Shown here in pieces: positions 10,951-22,872 of a stretch of DNA of 64,000 nt. A program made the translations under genes and the position numbers. Location: NCBI GenBank assembly GCA_965153355.1, contig OZ231127.1, positions 31,124,001 to 31,188,000 on the forward strand, written 5' to 3'. Position 1 is the stretch's first letter; every line of letters starts with the position of its first letter. The notes under the pieces were generated by a model. It was not told the origin of the DNA. It made no database searches and worked only from the letters and a program-made list of their open reading frames with translations. Source of the DNA: Flaccisagitta enflata. Taxonomy: Eukaryota > Chaetognatha > Sagittoidea > Aphragmophora.

Positions 10951-11760
10951 AGTCGCGTGCTACGCGACTCCCCACTTCGCTATGTTGGTCAATCAGTTGG
11001 TCGGTTGGTTGGTCCCCTTTTCAATATTTCGGCGTTTTTGGGCAGCGGCCTGTAGAACACAGGGGGACTATCGTTCGTCCGTTCGTTCGTCCGTTCATCC
11101 GTTCGTTCGTTAGTCCCCCCCCTTCATCAGACCCCTCAGACCTCAAATCCATCCTCTCAGGCCTCAAATCTGGCCTCTCAGACCTCAAATATGGCCTCTC
11201 AGGCCTCAAATCCGGCCTCTCAGGCCTGAAATCTGGCCTCTCAGGCCTCAAATCTGGCCTCTTAGGCATCAAATCCAAATTATCAGGCCTCAAACCTGGC
11301 CTCTCATACCTCAAATTAGGCCCCTCAGGCCTCAAATCAGCCATCTAAACCTCAATTTATTGCTCTCAGGCTTCAAATCAGTCCTCTGGCCTTTCAAGCC
11401 TTAATCCAGCTCTCTTAAGCTTCAAGTCAGCTCTCTCAAGCTCCCAATTGGCATTCTCAAGCCTTAAAGCAGCCTCCTTAAACCACAGTTTAGGCTCTTG
11501 AATGCCTTCAGTCAGCCCTCTATAGCATCTCATCAATTTCTTCAGGTAGGACGAACGAAAGTCCCCCTGTGTTCTACAGGACTTCGTCCCCTTCGGGGCC
11601 GCTGCCCTGCTTTCCCTCACTACATTTCACAATCACTCAAAGCAGGGCAACGGGTATCGCTGACCACATATTGCCCTTGGGCGACCTGTTGACCTTTTGA
11701 GCTCATGGCTCCTGCCCTAATTGCCAAATGACTTCGTTATACCCTGTAGCCGGCCTTGTT
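10951..11760 (+). mobile_element. Family A element split by a family B insertion
   Basis: The head (AGTCGCGTGCTACGCGACT) and tetramer core run to GGCGTTTTT at 11,039. The element resumes near 11,691 with TTTTGAGCTCATGGCTCCTG and ends in CCGGCCTTGTT at 11,760. The intact copy at 7,884-8,090 has these two parts joined (GGCGTTTTTGAGC...GGCTCCTGCCC), so the 11,040-11,690 segment is a later insertion into a T-run. Confidence 0.85.
11040..11690 (+). mobile_element. Family B element, AGTCCTGTAGAAC variant, nested
   Basis: It starts GGGCAGCGGCC then TGTAGAACACAGGGGGACT. It carries a roughly 20-bp minisatellite (CTCTCAGGCCTCAAATCTGG type, 11,140-11,510, decaying rightward) and the inverted block AGTCCCCCTGTGTTCTACAG. 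A terminal stem CCCTGCTTT...AAAGCAGGG follows, then CAACGGGTATCGCTGACC and the small hairpin TTGCCCTTGGGCGACC. Confidence 0.85.
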
Positions 11761-12497
<737 letters not shown>

Positions 12498-12659
12498 CCA
12501 TTTTTTTTTCTTTACTCGAATTTTCACCTGCTTTATCCCTTCTCCTCCTACACCGCCCCCAAGCGCCTCTTTTTGCCCCCTATCGACTTAGCGGGTTTTA
12601 CTCTAAAAAAACAGTAGGAGTTTTTAGTCTCAACATCTTTTTCTTTATCAACTGTCTCT

Positions 12660-12782
12660 TGTTCTCCTTCTTCTTTTTCTTTTTCTTTTTCTTTTTCTTT
12701 TTCTTTTTCTTTTTCTTTTTCTTTTTCTTTTTCTTTTTCTTTTTCTTTTTCTTTTTCGTTTTCTTTTTCTTTTTCTTCTTCG
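12660..12782. repeat. TTTTTC hexanucleotide array
   Basis: About 20 units of TTTTTC with one G interruption near 12,757. It gives rise to a spurious Glu/Lys frame on the minus strand. Confidence 0.95.
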
Positions 12783-12830
12783 ACCTCTTTTTCTTCTTGT
12801 TTTTTTTCTCCTGCCATCTTATCGTTTCAT

Positions 12831-13036
12831 TCGCTGGCTAAGCGACTCTATAAAAGGCTGTGAAGGAATGAAGGAAGTAAGGAAAGGTCGGTTACGCGAA
12901 ATCTCGGATGACGCGAAATCGGCTGAAACATTGATTTGTGACCATCACGGCACCTGCACAGCTCCATTATAACCCCGCCCACACGCCCCTGGCCACACGC
13001 CAGCGACTATTTATTGGCCTGGTCTCCGGCCTTGTT
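12831..13036 (+). mobile_element. Family A element, TCGCTGGC code
   Basis: The palindrome TCGCTGGCTAAGCGACT is followed by CTATAAAAGGCTGTG. The distal subterminal repeat GCCAGCGACT is the exact inverse of the head code. The end is TATTGGCCTGGTCTCC followed by GGCCTTGTT. It shares its code with 41,553-41,702. Confidence 0.8.
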
Positions 13037-13093
13037 GAGTTGCAAACACGCGTCTCTATAAACCACTTTATGATCGATCACAAAGTCCTTTTT

Positions 13094-13156
13094 ACGCGGT
13101 TTTCCGCTCCTGCCCATCCTTCCGCAACTAAGGTAGTCATATATCCGGCCTTGTTA
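13094..13156 (+). mobile_element. Family A distal end only (TTGCG code)
   Basis: The tail block reads CTCCTGCCCATCC, TTCCGCAACTAAGG, then TATCCGGCCTTGTT. No matching head was found immediately upstream. Confidence 0.6.
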
Positions 13157-13685
13157 TCTTCCTATTCTCATCTCTTTCACTTTCTTAGGAAATCTCAAAC
13201 CTCGCGTTTTCATTCTTCTTCATCTTCTCCGCCAAAAACCGATGTTTCCCCCATATTTTAGGAATAAGTCTTTTTCATCAATTCCCGCTAAGCCCCCATT
13301 TATCTCTTCGCCTTGTTTTCTCCTTTTTTCTTATTTCATTTCTTTTTCTCTTATTTCATTTCTTTTGTTTTTTATTTCATGCTTTTTTTATTATTTTACC
13401 CTTTTTTTCTTTCTTTATTACAGTAAATCGATGAACAAGGTTTGGTTCTTGCAAGTAGCGAGCTAGTCTACATTAGGTCCTCAGTCTTATATGACAGTTC
13501 ATTAATGGTCAATAATTTTATTGTGCAAATGTTTATTATCTTGTGTCCATCCAGATCCAATCCATAGTCATCACAACGGAACCTTCCAAATCAGCGAAAG
13601 CCAACGTCGTGTATTGCTATCAGTTTGTTACCCCATCCCGGTTTTGAATGAATTTGATTAAGATTACTCATTCATTTTATTTTCC

Positions 13686-13688
<3 letters not shown>
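13157..13688. other. No gene seen
   Basis: T-rich to 13,420, then ordinary sequence. No feature recognised. Confidence 0.5.

Positions 13689-13768
<80 letters not shown>
13689..13768. repeat. CT dinucleotide array
   Basis: About 80 bp of pure CT. Confidence 0.97.
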
Positions 13769-13771
<3 letters not shown>

Positions 13772-13891
13772 GATTCGCACCTGTATCGAATTTCGTTGTT
13801 AGCTTTCGTTCCGGCGATTTCCTTTCCTTTCGAGACTCCCGCCGTTTTTAAGCCGCAATTAAATTGGCTTCTTCAACGTCATCGATAATCA

Positions 13892-14180
13892 GCGGAAGTA
13901 TCGACGGGTGCCGACATTTGGATGAATCGATGGGTGCCGACACTTGCATGCATCGGTGGGTGCCGACACTATATTCAACTGATGAATTGATGGATGCCCA
14001 CACTATGACCTTATTATGAATCGATCCTTGCAGACACTATGATCACTAATTGCATCAATCAATGCAGACACTGACGTGTTAGTGGGTGCCGTCATTTCAT
14101 GAGTTGGTGAGTGCCGATTGTGTTATAACTTATGATAGCAACGGAAGTAGACGCCATGGTCACTCTCACTCAATGAATTG
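13892..14180. repeat. Degenerate minisatellite with GGGTGCCGACACT core
   Basis: Irregular units of roughly 30-40 bp contain TCGATGGGTGCCGACACT and variants (TGCAGACACT, GGGTGCCGTCAT). At least seven recognisable units show strong decay. Confidence 0.6.
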
Positions 14181-14599
14181 GTGGGTTCTCATAACAACCA
14201 AGTGTCACCAGATGTCACAAGGTGTCCACAATAAAATCACCACGACATGGTACTTTTTCGTAGTGCTCCAAAAGTGAAGCCACATGTTTTGTTCTTAGTT
14301 AATATCGTATTCGATTTTTTGTTCGTTTATCTCTGACTCTGTATTTGAAGCCTTGTTGGTTAATTCGAGTATTCCACAGGGCAAATTATCGTTTTAGCCA
14401 AAAGGATATCCCCGCTGTTGCGTCTTTGATCACGCCTCAAAATCATCTAGTGTTATGACCTCGAAAATTCATCAAAATTGCAATGAAGTTTTGCCAGAAG
14501 ATATTACCTTCTGATGTCCATATCGTTATTTAACTATTACCTATGACAGGCTATGAGGCTAGGACATATGAGCCAATCATGTAAAAAGTTGTACTCTTT

Positions 14600-14640
14600 A
14601 GTCCCGTGAACGCGACTATACTATCCAGAGCAGTATGGAG
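14600..14640 (+). mobile_element. Family A hairpin end remnant
   Basis: AGTCCCGTGAACGCGACT followed by ATACTATCC resembles a solo head. The rest is not recognisable. Confidence 0.4.
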
Positions 14641-15206
14641 ACAAGCATTTATAGCCATAACTATGCTTAGAATGATAAATCTTAATAAAACTTCTTCAAT
14701 TTTCTGATCTAGTGCCGCATAAGGCATCTATCTAGCTCAAGTTGTTTAGAAATAACAAGCAAAACAAAAATGGTACCCCAAATGAATGATATAAAAAAGA
14801 TTGCTTTAGAATTTTGCACTTAAGAATGATACTATTTCCAGATAGATTGAAGGTTTTTTCATCTGATTTTTGGTCCCTACTTCAACGCCACAGACTCAAT
14901 ACATTTTCTTGGCGGATTCCAACCCCACTGAATTACTTGTTGTGGCAAATAAGACCAAAGGGAGCATATATATTATTGGCTAAACAATAATCCTAAACAA
15001 TTTTCATTGAGAGTGGAGTCTTTAGCGTTTATATATAGCTATAATAATAGCTAATATTCATTTGAAAATGTTTTAATACACTTACTCAAGGACTTATTGA
15101 ATCTCTTAAGTGCAATACTAAATATTAAACATATTTAAAAGGTTTTGATTTAGATTTTTTATACATAGATTATTCAACCACTATTCTATCTCTATACTTT
15201 TGCTCT
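14641..15206. other. No gene seen
   Basis: AT-rich unique-looking sequence without a recognised exon or repeat. Confidence 0.5.
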
Positions 15207-15331
15207 AGATAGTACACGTTGGTCTGCCCATTGGCCCTTCCGTTGATCGGTGTGCGTGGAAGGGGGAGCGGAGGGTAGTTGTTCGCCTTTGCGCACCCAT
15301 CTGCAACGATATTGTAACCCCACGTTACTTG
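15207..15331 (+). mobile_element. Degenerate family A copy, GTGACCCC-type tail
   Basis: It ends CATCTGCAACGATATTGTAA then CCCCACGTTACTTG. This matches the alternative tail of copies ending at 17,283 and 42,203. The head is eroded. Confidence 0.55.
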
Positions 15332-15446
15332 CTAGACTACAGAGAATTGAAAGAAGGGTACCAAAGCTAACGGGTTAATTTCTTTTTCCAACATTCAAGC
15401 ACATTTGAATTTTACTTGTGTTCATTTCAGGCGCGTGGGATAAGGG

Positions 15447-15448
<2 letters not shown>

Positions 15449-15506
<58 letters not shown>
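15449..15506. repeat. GA dinucleotide array
   Basis: About 58 bp of pure GA. Confidence 0.97.
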
Positions 15507-15509
<3 letters not shown>

Positions 15510-15750
15510 AATAGAGAGATCAAGGTTTGACAGACGTTTTTGAATTTTCAAACTCACTTAGCCGCGCCGTTTCTTTGTTTTTACCTTAATCGATTCAATA
15601 AAGTGGGAACTGTTCATTCTGTTTCGATAGAATACTCTACATCTGAATCCACAAAAAGTCAAGTTTAAACACACACGAATTTTCACTTTTCAGATTTCAT
15701 GACCCTCAAATATTCCTTATTCGACACCCCGGCGTCAGATACGCTCGCTT

Positions 15751-15752
<2 letters not shown>

Positions 15753-15820
<68 letters not shown>

Positions 15821-15845
15821 TGGTCTCTATTATAATTCTAAATTT

Positions 15846-15927
<82 letters not shown>
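15753..15927. repeat. Split CT dinucleotide array
   Basis: Two CT blocks (15,753-15,815 and 15,850-15,926) are separated by about 35 bp of unique sequence. Confidence 0.95.
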
Positions 15928-15931
<4 letters not shown>

Positions 15932-16055
15932 GGTAAAGCTAGGAGAGGAGATGTAAAGTTAGAACCTATGCATCCCTCAGCTTGAAATTTGTATTAGAAA
16001 AAAAAATGCATTCGGGGTTTCCTCAAAAAAAAATTTTCTTCCAAAAGATCACGAT

Positions 16056-16346
16056 TGAAGGAACGCATCTCTGTAAGAGGGTCTACCCATCCATTTGTCC
16101 GCTGGTCCATCCATCCATCTGTCAGTTAATTACACCTTTGCAAAAACAGTGTTTCTCCGCTGTTTTTGGCCACAGTGAGATCCTATATTGAATCAAATGA
16201 TAAAAAACATATTTTGAGAGCCTCCTTTACTACTTTGTTAATTTTTCCGTATGTTCATCCATCTGTCTCTGCATATATGTCACATGTTCAGTACACGCAG
16301 AGACACAGTCCGGACGCATCCTTGCCCAGTCGGGCTTGTTTTCTTT
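16056..16346 (+). mobile_element. Degenerate family A element, ATGCG code
   Basis: Only the second palindrome arm survives (ACGCATCT, then CTGTAAGAGGGTCT). A CATC/GTCC core follows. The distal repeat GGACGCATCC matches the head code. The end CAGTCGGGCTTGTTTTC is a diverged GGCCTTGTT terminus. Confidence 0.6.
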
Positions 16347-16888
16347 GAAAACGTACGTAGGACATCCGACTTGACCTCGTCCTCATTGATTACAGCTACG
16401 ACCAAGATGGATTGACCAAGATGGATTTACTCTTCTCTTTTCGCTACGCACGTCTTCGCAGCGGCTGTTTTGCCCACCGTCCTGTATTTCCCTTCATTCG
16501 CTCTTCCAAATCGAGTGGACTTAGGCTGTTCTTGTGCGCCTTGCAAATAAAGTGACAATCATTTTGATCTCTGCCAACTCTTGCTCATTTCTTTATTTAT
16601 ACTCTTACTCGTTTCCAAAAATGATAAATTTCGATATATACAATATTGCGTGATTTTATTCATTCTGTGTGTACCGCCTACCTACAAAGAACAAGTCTCC
16701 TTATTCTCAAGAGAATTTAATCACCGATCGAGTAAACATTTTTAGTGAAAGTTCCACGCGAAGAGTAAAACAAAAATTTAAATGAAGGAAAAAGACGGGA
16801 AAAAACTCACACCGACCGCGAGAATTGTTTTTCTTTTTGCTTCATTCTTTCATTCTCCCCGGCCCCGTCTTTACGTCTCTCCTTTTAT

Positions 16889-17283
16889 TTGCGGACACGC
16901 AACTCCTTAAAGAGGCCTTGTCTGTCAAAAGTCGATGCGTCCGTCGGTTCGTCCGTCGATCCATGCGTCCGTCGGTTTGTAAGCATGAGTCAAAAAGTGA
17001 GAAAAGGAGCGTTTTGGAAGCTTTTTAGTTGCGTACACGCAACTCTATAAGAGCCTTTGTCCGTCGGTCCGTCGGTCCATCCGTCGGTCCGTCCGTCTGT
17101 CCGTGAACACGAGTCGAAAACTGTGTAAACGCGCATTTCTGCCCCTGCCCACCCGTCCGCAACTGGTATTGGCCGTGTATCCGACCTTATTTAAGTATGT
17201 GTCTGTGTTGGAAAGGGGGTTGGGAGGGGGTTGACTGCCCCTGCCCACCTGTCCGCAACAATATTGTGACCCCGCGTCACTTG
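16889..17283 (+). mobile_element. Family A element, TTGCGGAC code, carrying a nested copy
   Basis: The head TTGCGGACACGCAACT and its tetramer core run to GCTTTTT at 17,025. The element resumes near 17,192 (AAGTATGTGTCTGTG). It ends with GTCCGCAAC, the exact inverse of the head code, then AATATTGTGACCCCGCGTCA. The uninterrupted relative at 41,995-42,203 supports joining these halves. Confidence 0.8.
17026..17191 (+). mobile_element. Family A element, TTGCGTAC code, nested
   Basis: It has a complete head (AGTTGCGTACACGCAACT), CTATAAGAGCCTTTGTCC, a GTCGGTCC core, the subterminal GTCCGCAACT and the terminus GGCCGTGTATCCGACCTTAT. It is inserted in a T-run of the element at 16,889-17,283. Confidence 0.85.
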
Positions 17284-17305
17284 CTCTGTCTTTTTCTTGT
17301 CTTTC

Positions 17306-17339
17306 CGTCTTTCTTTCTTTCTTTCTTTCCTTCTTTCCT

Positions 17340-17375
<36 letters not shown>

Positions 17376-17435
17376 TGTTTGTTTGTTTGTTTGTTTGTTT
17401 GTTTGTTTGTTTGTTTGTTTGTTTCTTTCTTTCTT
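17306..17435. repeat. CTTT then GTTT tetranucleotide arrays
   Basis: CTTT units with a few CCTT (17,306-17,375), then GTTT units (17,376-17,422), then CTTT again. Confidence 0.95.
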
Positions 17436-17473
17436 TTATTTGCATTCTCATGCAATCCTTAAAGAAAACCGGA

Positions 17474-17488
17474 TCTCTCTCTTTCTCT

Positions 17489-17575
<87 letters not shown>
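17474..17575. repeat. CT dinucleotide array
   Basis: Starts as CTTTCT hexamers and becomes pure CT from about 17,498. Confidence 0.95.
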
Positions 17576-17577
<2 letters not shown>

Positions 17578-17812
17578 ATTTCCATATGCACTCAACTTTT
17601 CCATATCACATTCTATTGTTTTGCAAATGGAATATAAGGTCGGCGACGGAACTTGTTTTGGTTTCCTACCGTTTGTCACTCAGACTCAAGAAATTGGCGA
17701 AGTGAATGAATGGCTGCGATTCGTTAATCGGGTAGTTTGGAGCCTAGCAGTGGAGAACTAAGTGTTTGCGTGTATGAAAAAGTCGAGGTGTGGTGGAGAA
17801 AAGAGGAAGATA

Positions 17813-17989
17813 CAGTTGAACCCCGCTCTAACGGACCCGCCACCAACGGAACTCCGCCTATAACAGACAGAAATTTATAATCCCTTCAAATTAATTTTTT
17901 TTATTTCCTTTGTTGGCAATAACAGAAGTCCGCCTAAAAAAGAAGAAAACTATTGATCCCCTGAAATCCGTTAGAGCGGGGTTCAACTG
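17813..17989. mobile_element. MITE, TIR CAGTTGAACCCCGCTC, TA target duplication
   Basis: A 177-bp element with inverted ends CAGTTGAACCCCGCTCTAAC, of which the right copy is exact. It is flanked by TA on both sides. Ends starting CAGT and a TA duplication fit the pogo/Tc1-mariner superfamily. The family placement is inference. Confidence 0.85.
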
Positions 17990-17994
17990 TATGT

Positions 17995-19484
17995 ATGGAA
18001 CGGTATAGAGGAGTTCTTGCAAGTATTCACATTTATGGTAATAAAGAAAAATACACCTGTCTCGTATCATGCGAAGTATCAGCCTACACGCTCAAAAAAA
18101 AATGAATGTATAAAAACTGGCACAAACCAACAAAAATTGCACAAACAACACGCGTACTCGCACACTGACGTACGTATACACCATCGACGTCACTTGTCTC
18201 ACTGTGTTTGAAGAGGAAAAAAAAACAAAGAAAATGAGATTTTTCCGGTATCCATCATCGCCTCCGGTTGCGTTCTGGCCCAAATTCCAAAACCTTTCCA
18301 TCTTTTTCGCAGAGTTTTATTTTTATTTTTATTCTTATATTATTCTTCTTTTTTTCTTTTTTCTTTTTTTTTTCTTTTCTTTTCTTTCTCTTCACATTTT
18401 TGTTGTTTTCTGTGGCGACGCGGTTTAAATTTCGGCGCCTCTAAAAACGACTTGAAACGCCGGAAACCAACATCACGATCAACATGTCAAGAGAAAACTG
18501 AAGGAAAAGAAAAACAATCAAAATGAAAATGAAAAAAAAATGAAAGTCAGAAAGATTAGAAAACGAGATATTGCATATCCCACTTGTCATAATGTCACGC
18601 AGGATAATGTCAAAGTTTCGTTGGTGTTTCTTGCTATGTCAACGTTGCACTTGCGGGCTGCTGCGTTGCTTTTTTAACTCTCTCCAATATCGCAACGACA
18701 AGTATAATCGAAATAACAATCGAGATGGAGACAAAAACAAAAAAGAAACAAAAACATATTGGATGTTCAACTTTCGACTAGATTTCGCCTTTGTCCCTCT
18801 TTTATCGCAATTCGTGTCCTTTGCATCCTCCAACGTGCTTATTCGATATTCCATCCCTTTGTGCTACGTGTTCGATGTATTGGATTTTTGAAAAAAGTAT
18901 GATGTGACCTCCCTCTCTTTAGTTCAAGTGAACCTTGGGGACACTTGGTAATACATGGAATATTGGTAAAAGAGAAAATATTGGAGAGAGGTCACCACAG
19001 CGACAGTTTCTCAGTGACGTTAATACTAGATCATACCACACTATTTTCAATTACAGACACGTGACCAGCCAAATGTTGCTGTGTGGGTCGGTCAGTTTGT
19101 CCTTCCATCCGTTCATCGGTCTGGCGGTCCTTTTAAGTATAGCATTCTTGAATAGCGAGCAGTTTTCGCCTCGGTACGCACGTCCGCACCATGAAAGTTG
19201 TGTATCGGTTCTACGTAATTTGCCACCATGGTGATGCATCATCACATCTAGAATTGGTCTTTTGGCCTTCTTCAGCGTTACCCCCTACAGCGAGGAATAT
19301 CTATTTTTAGCAGAACGCCGTCTTTGAGAGACGTTTTATTGCGTTTCATATTCCTCTTCTGATTTTGATGCTTGAAACCTCGATCAAAGAGTCAAAATCT
19401 AAAACTAGACTTTAAGAATGCGTAATCGTCAAATGGAAACATTGAATGACTAATTCATGCTTCGGCAATACAAATACTTGTGTA
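17995..19484. other. No confident gene
   Basis: An open frame at 18,571-18,891 (106 codons) shows no domain, and a T-rich tract runs at 18,310-18,400. The 19,070-19,210 stretch has GTCGGTCAGT and CATCGGTCTGGCGGTCC tracts that may be an eroded family A core. Confidence 0.4.
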
Positions 19485-19895
19485 CCACGCGTATCAAAAA
19501 AAAAGACGCACTTTTAAATGGCTCTTTTAGCTATAAAAATTCAGAGAAACTAAATAAAATCTTAGACCATTTTAAAGCCCTTTAAAAGTACTTTAATTTG
19601 GCGCCAATCTGGTATTTCTATCTTTTTTTGTTTAGAAATGGCATTAGTTTGAGTAAAAATGTTGCTTGTTTCAGTTTCGCAATCCCTATATAAAATGTGC
19701 ATTTTAGCAAAATAGTGCCTCTCTTTGCAGAGCTCTAGCTCCTAAACCGTTTGAGATACAGGTCTGGGGTTGGTCTAGAATGAAAGATTTTTTGAAAATC
19801 TTTAAAAGTGACTCAGTTGAAAATGGTCAAAATTATTTTTTTGATCTGTTTTATTAATAAATAAAGGGGTGCGTCTTTTTTTTTGATACGCGTGG
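19485..19895. mobile_element. MITE, TIR CCACGCGTATC, TA target duplication
   Basis: A 411-bp element whose roughly 27-bp ends (CCACGCGTATC, poly-A, GACGCAC) pair perfectly. TA lies at 19,483-19,484 and 19,896-19,897. The AT-rich interior has no ORF. Nearly identical ends suggest recent movement within the Tc1-mariner group. Confidence 0.85.
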
Positions 19896-19926
19896 TAAGC
19901 AAATGAACCAGAACGCGCATATTCGG

Positions 19927-19927
<1 letters not shown>

Positions 19928-20020
<93 letters not shown>
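19928..20020. repeat. CA dinucleotide array
   Basis: About 93 bp of pure CA. It truncates the adjoining element. Confidence 0.97.
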
Positions 20021-20024
<4 letters not shown>

Positions 20025-20386
20025 TTGCATAATGCAGTGGGATAAAACAATATGCTGACATTCTTTGAATTAACTTTTTACAAATTTTTACTCTTTATAG
20101 AATTGTTAATCTGCCTTTTCATGAGCTCTTTCATAGCTTTTATTCTTATATCTTAGTTTATTTTTACAAATATCATGATTTTCGAAAATAAATAATTGTC
20201 CTTTTTGTAAGAAAACTACACAGAATTTTGCTAAATTCAGGGAAATCTGTTGAAACTTTAGGGCTAAAACAAAAACGGAAGATGAAGGAATTTTGAAAAA
20301 AGGAAAATGGTCATTTTCATGATTTTTGCTTCTCCACATTACCCAAGTAGGGGGAAGGGATACTCCCAACTTTTGCTATGTGAAGC
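20021..20386 (-). mobile_element. TTGGGTGCTTCACAT-type element, truncated
   Basis: The right boundary reads AACTTTTGCTATGTGAAGC then ACCCAA. The interior is homologous in reverse to the insertion at 54,006-54,520: shared ATGCAGTGGGATAAAA, ATGCTGA, and the AAAATTCCTTCATCTTCCG region. The left end is replaced by the CA array. Confidence 0.75.
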
Positions 20387-20753
20387 ACCCAAGCCCTACA
20401 GGCTCTTCTACATCCGTGTACAGACATACACACACACTTACCCAAGAAAGCGCACAAATTACCACAAATATAACCACTGATTAATTAGCGAACTTTCTTC
20501 TTTCAGATTTTCGTCGACGTTTTGTTTTAGTTTGAAATAAACAAATAACTGGATCAAATGGCGCCGTTTCCCCAGCAGATGGGATCATGATGAATCGTTG
20601 TGAAAGATGAATCATCATTGTTTGTAAAATTCGAGAGGAGAAATCGGACAAAGACGAGAAAAAAGATTAGGAATACAGATCGGGATGTATTGAAGAAATT
20701 GATAATTAATTTTAATTGAGAATAAAAAAAGATAAAAATAAAAACCACGAGCG

Positions 20754-21411
20754 TTGGAGATGGGATTATCAAAGGCGCATTTGACCGTGGATTTAGAAAG
20801 TGTATCTGATTCAAAGAATGATAACACACGTACATGTCGAGAATTCTCTCCGGCTCTTCGACATAACAACAAATTACATCGACAGAATCTCGTCATGTGT
20901 CGACAATCGACAAATAACACTTGGCGCGTGATAAATTCCAGTCAAAACAGAACCAACGCGCGTCGACACCCTTTGACCATGCGCCGATATCGTGATTTAT
21001 CCAAGTTTCTTTCGCTCAACCCTTTGTGTCACAACAACTCTTATGGGGAAATAGTATCCCACAAATTTGCGAAATCAAATGAGGATTCCTACCGACGGGA
21101 TCTACGTAATTTCGCGCATTGTATCGAATATCCTTATCCTCATCGTGTCGACGACACTTCCCTCCCTCGGCGGCGTGTCGAAACTTCGTTGCAGACTCCA
21201 CTCGCCGCCCAGCTTGCCGACTCAACAGTTCCGACCTATGCGCTGATGCAGACATCGCCCAAGAACGAGAACCCGACAACATCGTCGACGTCGATGACGA
21301 CAACGATGCGGATGAAGAAGCCTTCGTCCGATTCTCGAACTTGTCTACGCTTCTCTTCTGGCAGAATCGCGAGATTCCTTTTAGCGATTACGTTCCTCGC
21401 AACGATCAATG
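20754..21411 (+). CDS. Possible host exon, unrecognised, ending at a strong splice donor
   Basis: A 257-codon open frame beginning at ATG 20,754 runs through a strong donor at 21,412 (CAATG then GTATGT). It lies in one of the few non-repetitive, balanced-composition stretches here. Just before the donor the frame encodes a basic segment (R-M-K-K-P, later S-S-G-R-I-A-R) followed by a hydrophobic run, F-L-L-A-I-T-F-L-A-T-I-N-G. This resembles a signal anchor at the end of a first coding exon, possibly starting at ATG 21,245. A second frame (from 21,119) is also open to the same donor and encodes an acidic Asp-rich segment, so the true frame is uncertain. I recognise no domain. The downstream exon was not found, and chance is a real alternative. 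Confidence 0.3.
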
Positions 21412-21940
21412 GTATGTGCAAACTATTCTCAGTTATTGTTTTGCATCATCTCATGATTTTGTCCAATGTTGTCTTTGAATTTCATTTCCTTTGGCTGGTA
21501 CATTTGTGTCTGTATGAATGGGTTTGATTGAAAATGTATGAAGTGGTATAAGAGGCTCTAGTTGGACCAAACGAAAGAAAAGGAGAGACAAAGATCTTCC
21601 TACCCGTTATATGCATGGATGATGACTAACAATATCTTTATATGCAAATGTAGAGCATATCCTCAATCTCTGCCATGCCATGCACTCGGTTTTCGTTTGC
21701 CATATTCTGCAAGTCTTAAGTCCCGCGTGACTCGGAAGTAACCACTGACGATCCAGGTCTTACAAACTAGATACGATCTACTACACGATCAAAGTGATTC
21801 TCGTCTCCAATAGATACGAGAAGAGATAGCTATAAATCGATTATTAGATATAGCTAGATATCGATATCCGATACGATTCAACATTTTTTTCATAGTTAAC
21901 ATATTATTAATAAATGTTTACCATGTAACCATTTCTTAAA
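21412..21940. other. No further exon found
   Basis: AT-rich sequence follows the possible donor. No acceptor-exon pair was recognised before the GT array. Confidence 0.4.
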
Positions 21941-21982
21941 TAAGGTGTGTGTGTGTGTGGGGTGGGGGGGTCTGTGTCTGTG

Positions 21983-22041
<59 letters not shown>
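21941..22041. repeat. GT dinucleotide array, impure 5' part
   Basis: A pure GT block occupies about 21,984-22,041, preceded by a GTGT/GGGG/CTGT variant zone. Confidence 0.95.
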
Positions 22042-22044
<3 letters not shown>

Positions 22045-22381
22045 CCACTTAGAAGTGCTGATAGGTCGCTTATCATAGTAAATCCAAATTGAACATACAG
22101 TAGAGTCGCTTTCCGTATATTTGTTATCAATTTGGTGAAATCTATTTTTGAAATCGTTTTTATTCCAATGGAAAACGATCTTTGATAAAAATTGGAAAAA
22201 TTCCGAATTTGAGACAGACATGAATAATTCGTCCATGGCATGAATGAATATCGAATGAAAGACATTGTAAATGTAAGAAAGCATGAGCATGAGCCAGTCA
22301 TTCAACCTCTTTTGTCTGCTCTTTTACTGTTATCAATTTTGGGCGATTGCTCACCCAAATCTGACTGAAAGAATCGAACCT

Positions 22382-22486
<105 letters not shown>

Positions 22487-22574
22487 ATTTCTTACCCCGT
22501 TCTCCATTCACACTTCCATTTTTCTCTCCATTGTCTGTCCTCGACCTCTCCCTCTCTTCTCCTTACTAATCCCC

Positions 22575-22611
<37 letters not shown>

Positions 22612-22612
22612 C
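22575..22612. repeat. GTCT tetranucleotide run
   Basis: About nine GTCT units. Confidence 0.9.
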
Positions 22613-22811
22613 GTCGGTCTGTCTCGGTGTTGCACACCGGATATCGGTTCACGATGCAGGAAGGAGTCTCGGTCAGTCTGTCCGATGCGGGTCGATTTTT
22701 GCGGAGATTACTCGGAAGTCGCGAGCCAGAAGATGGGAAAAACGAAACCCGAGAAGCGAGAATATAACAAGAAAACCGGCAAGTGATTATCTAGGTCAAA
22801 CAAAGGAGAGA

Positions 22812-22813
<2 letters not shown>

Positions 22814-22867
<54 letters not shown>

Positions 22868-22872
22868 AACAG
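22814..22872. repeat. GA then GACA compound array
   Basis: GA units (22,814-22,848) grade into GACA units. Confidence 0.9.
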
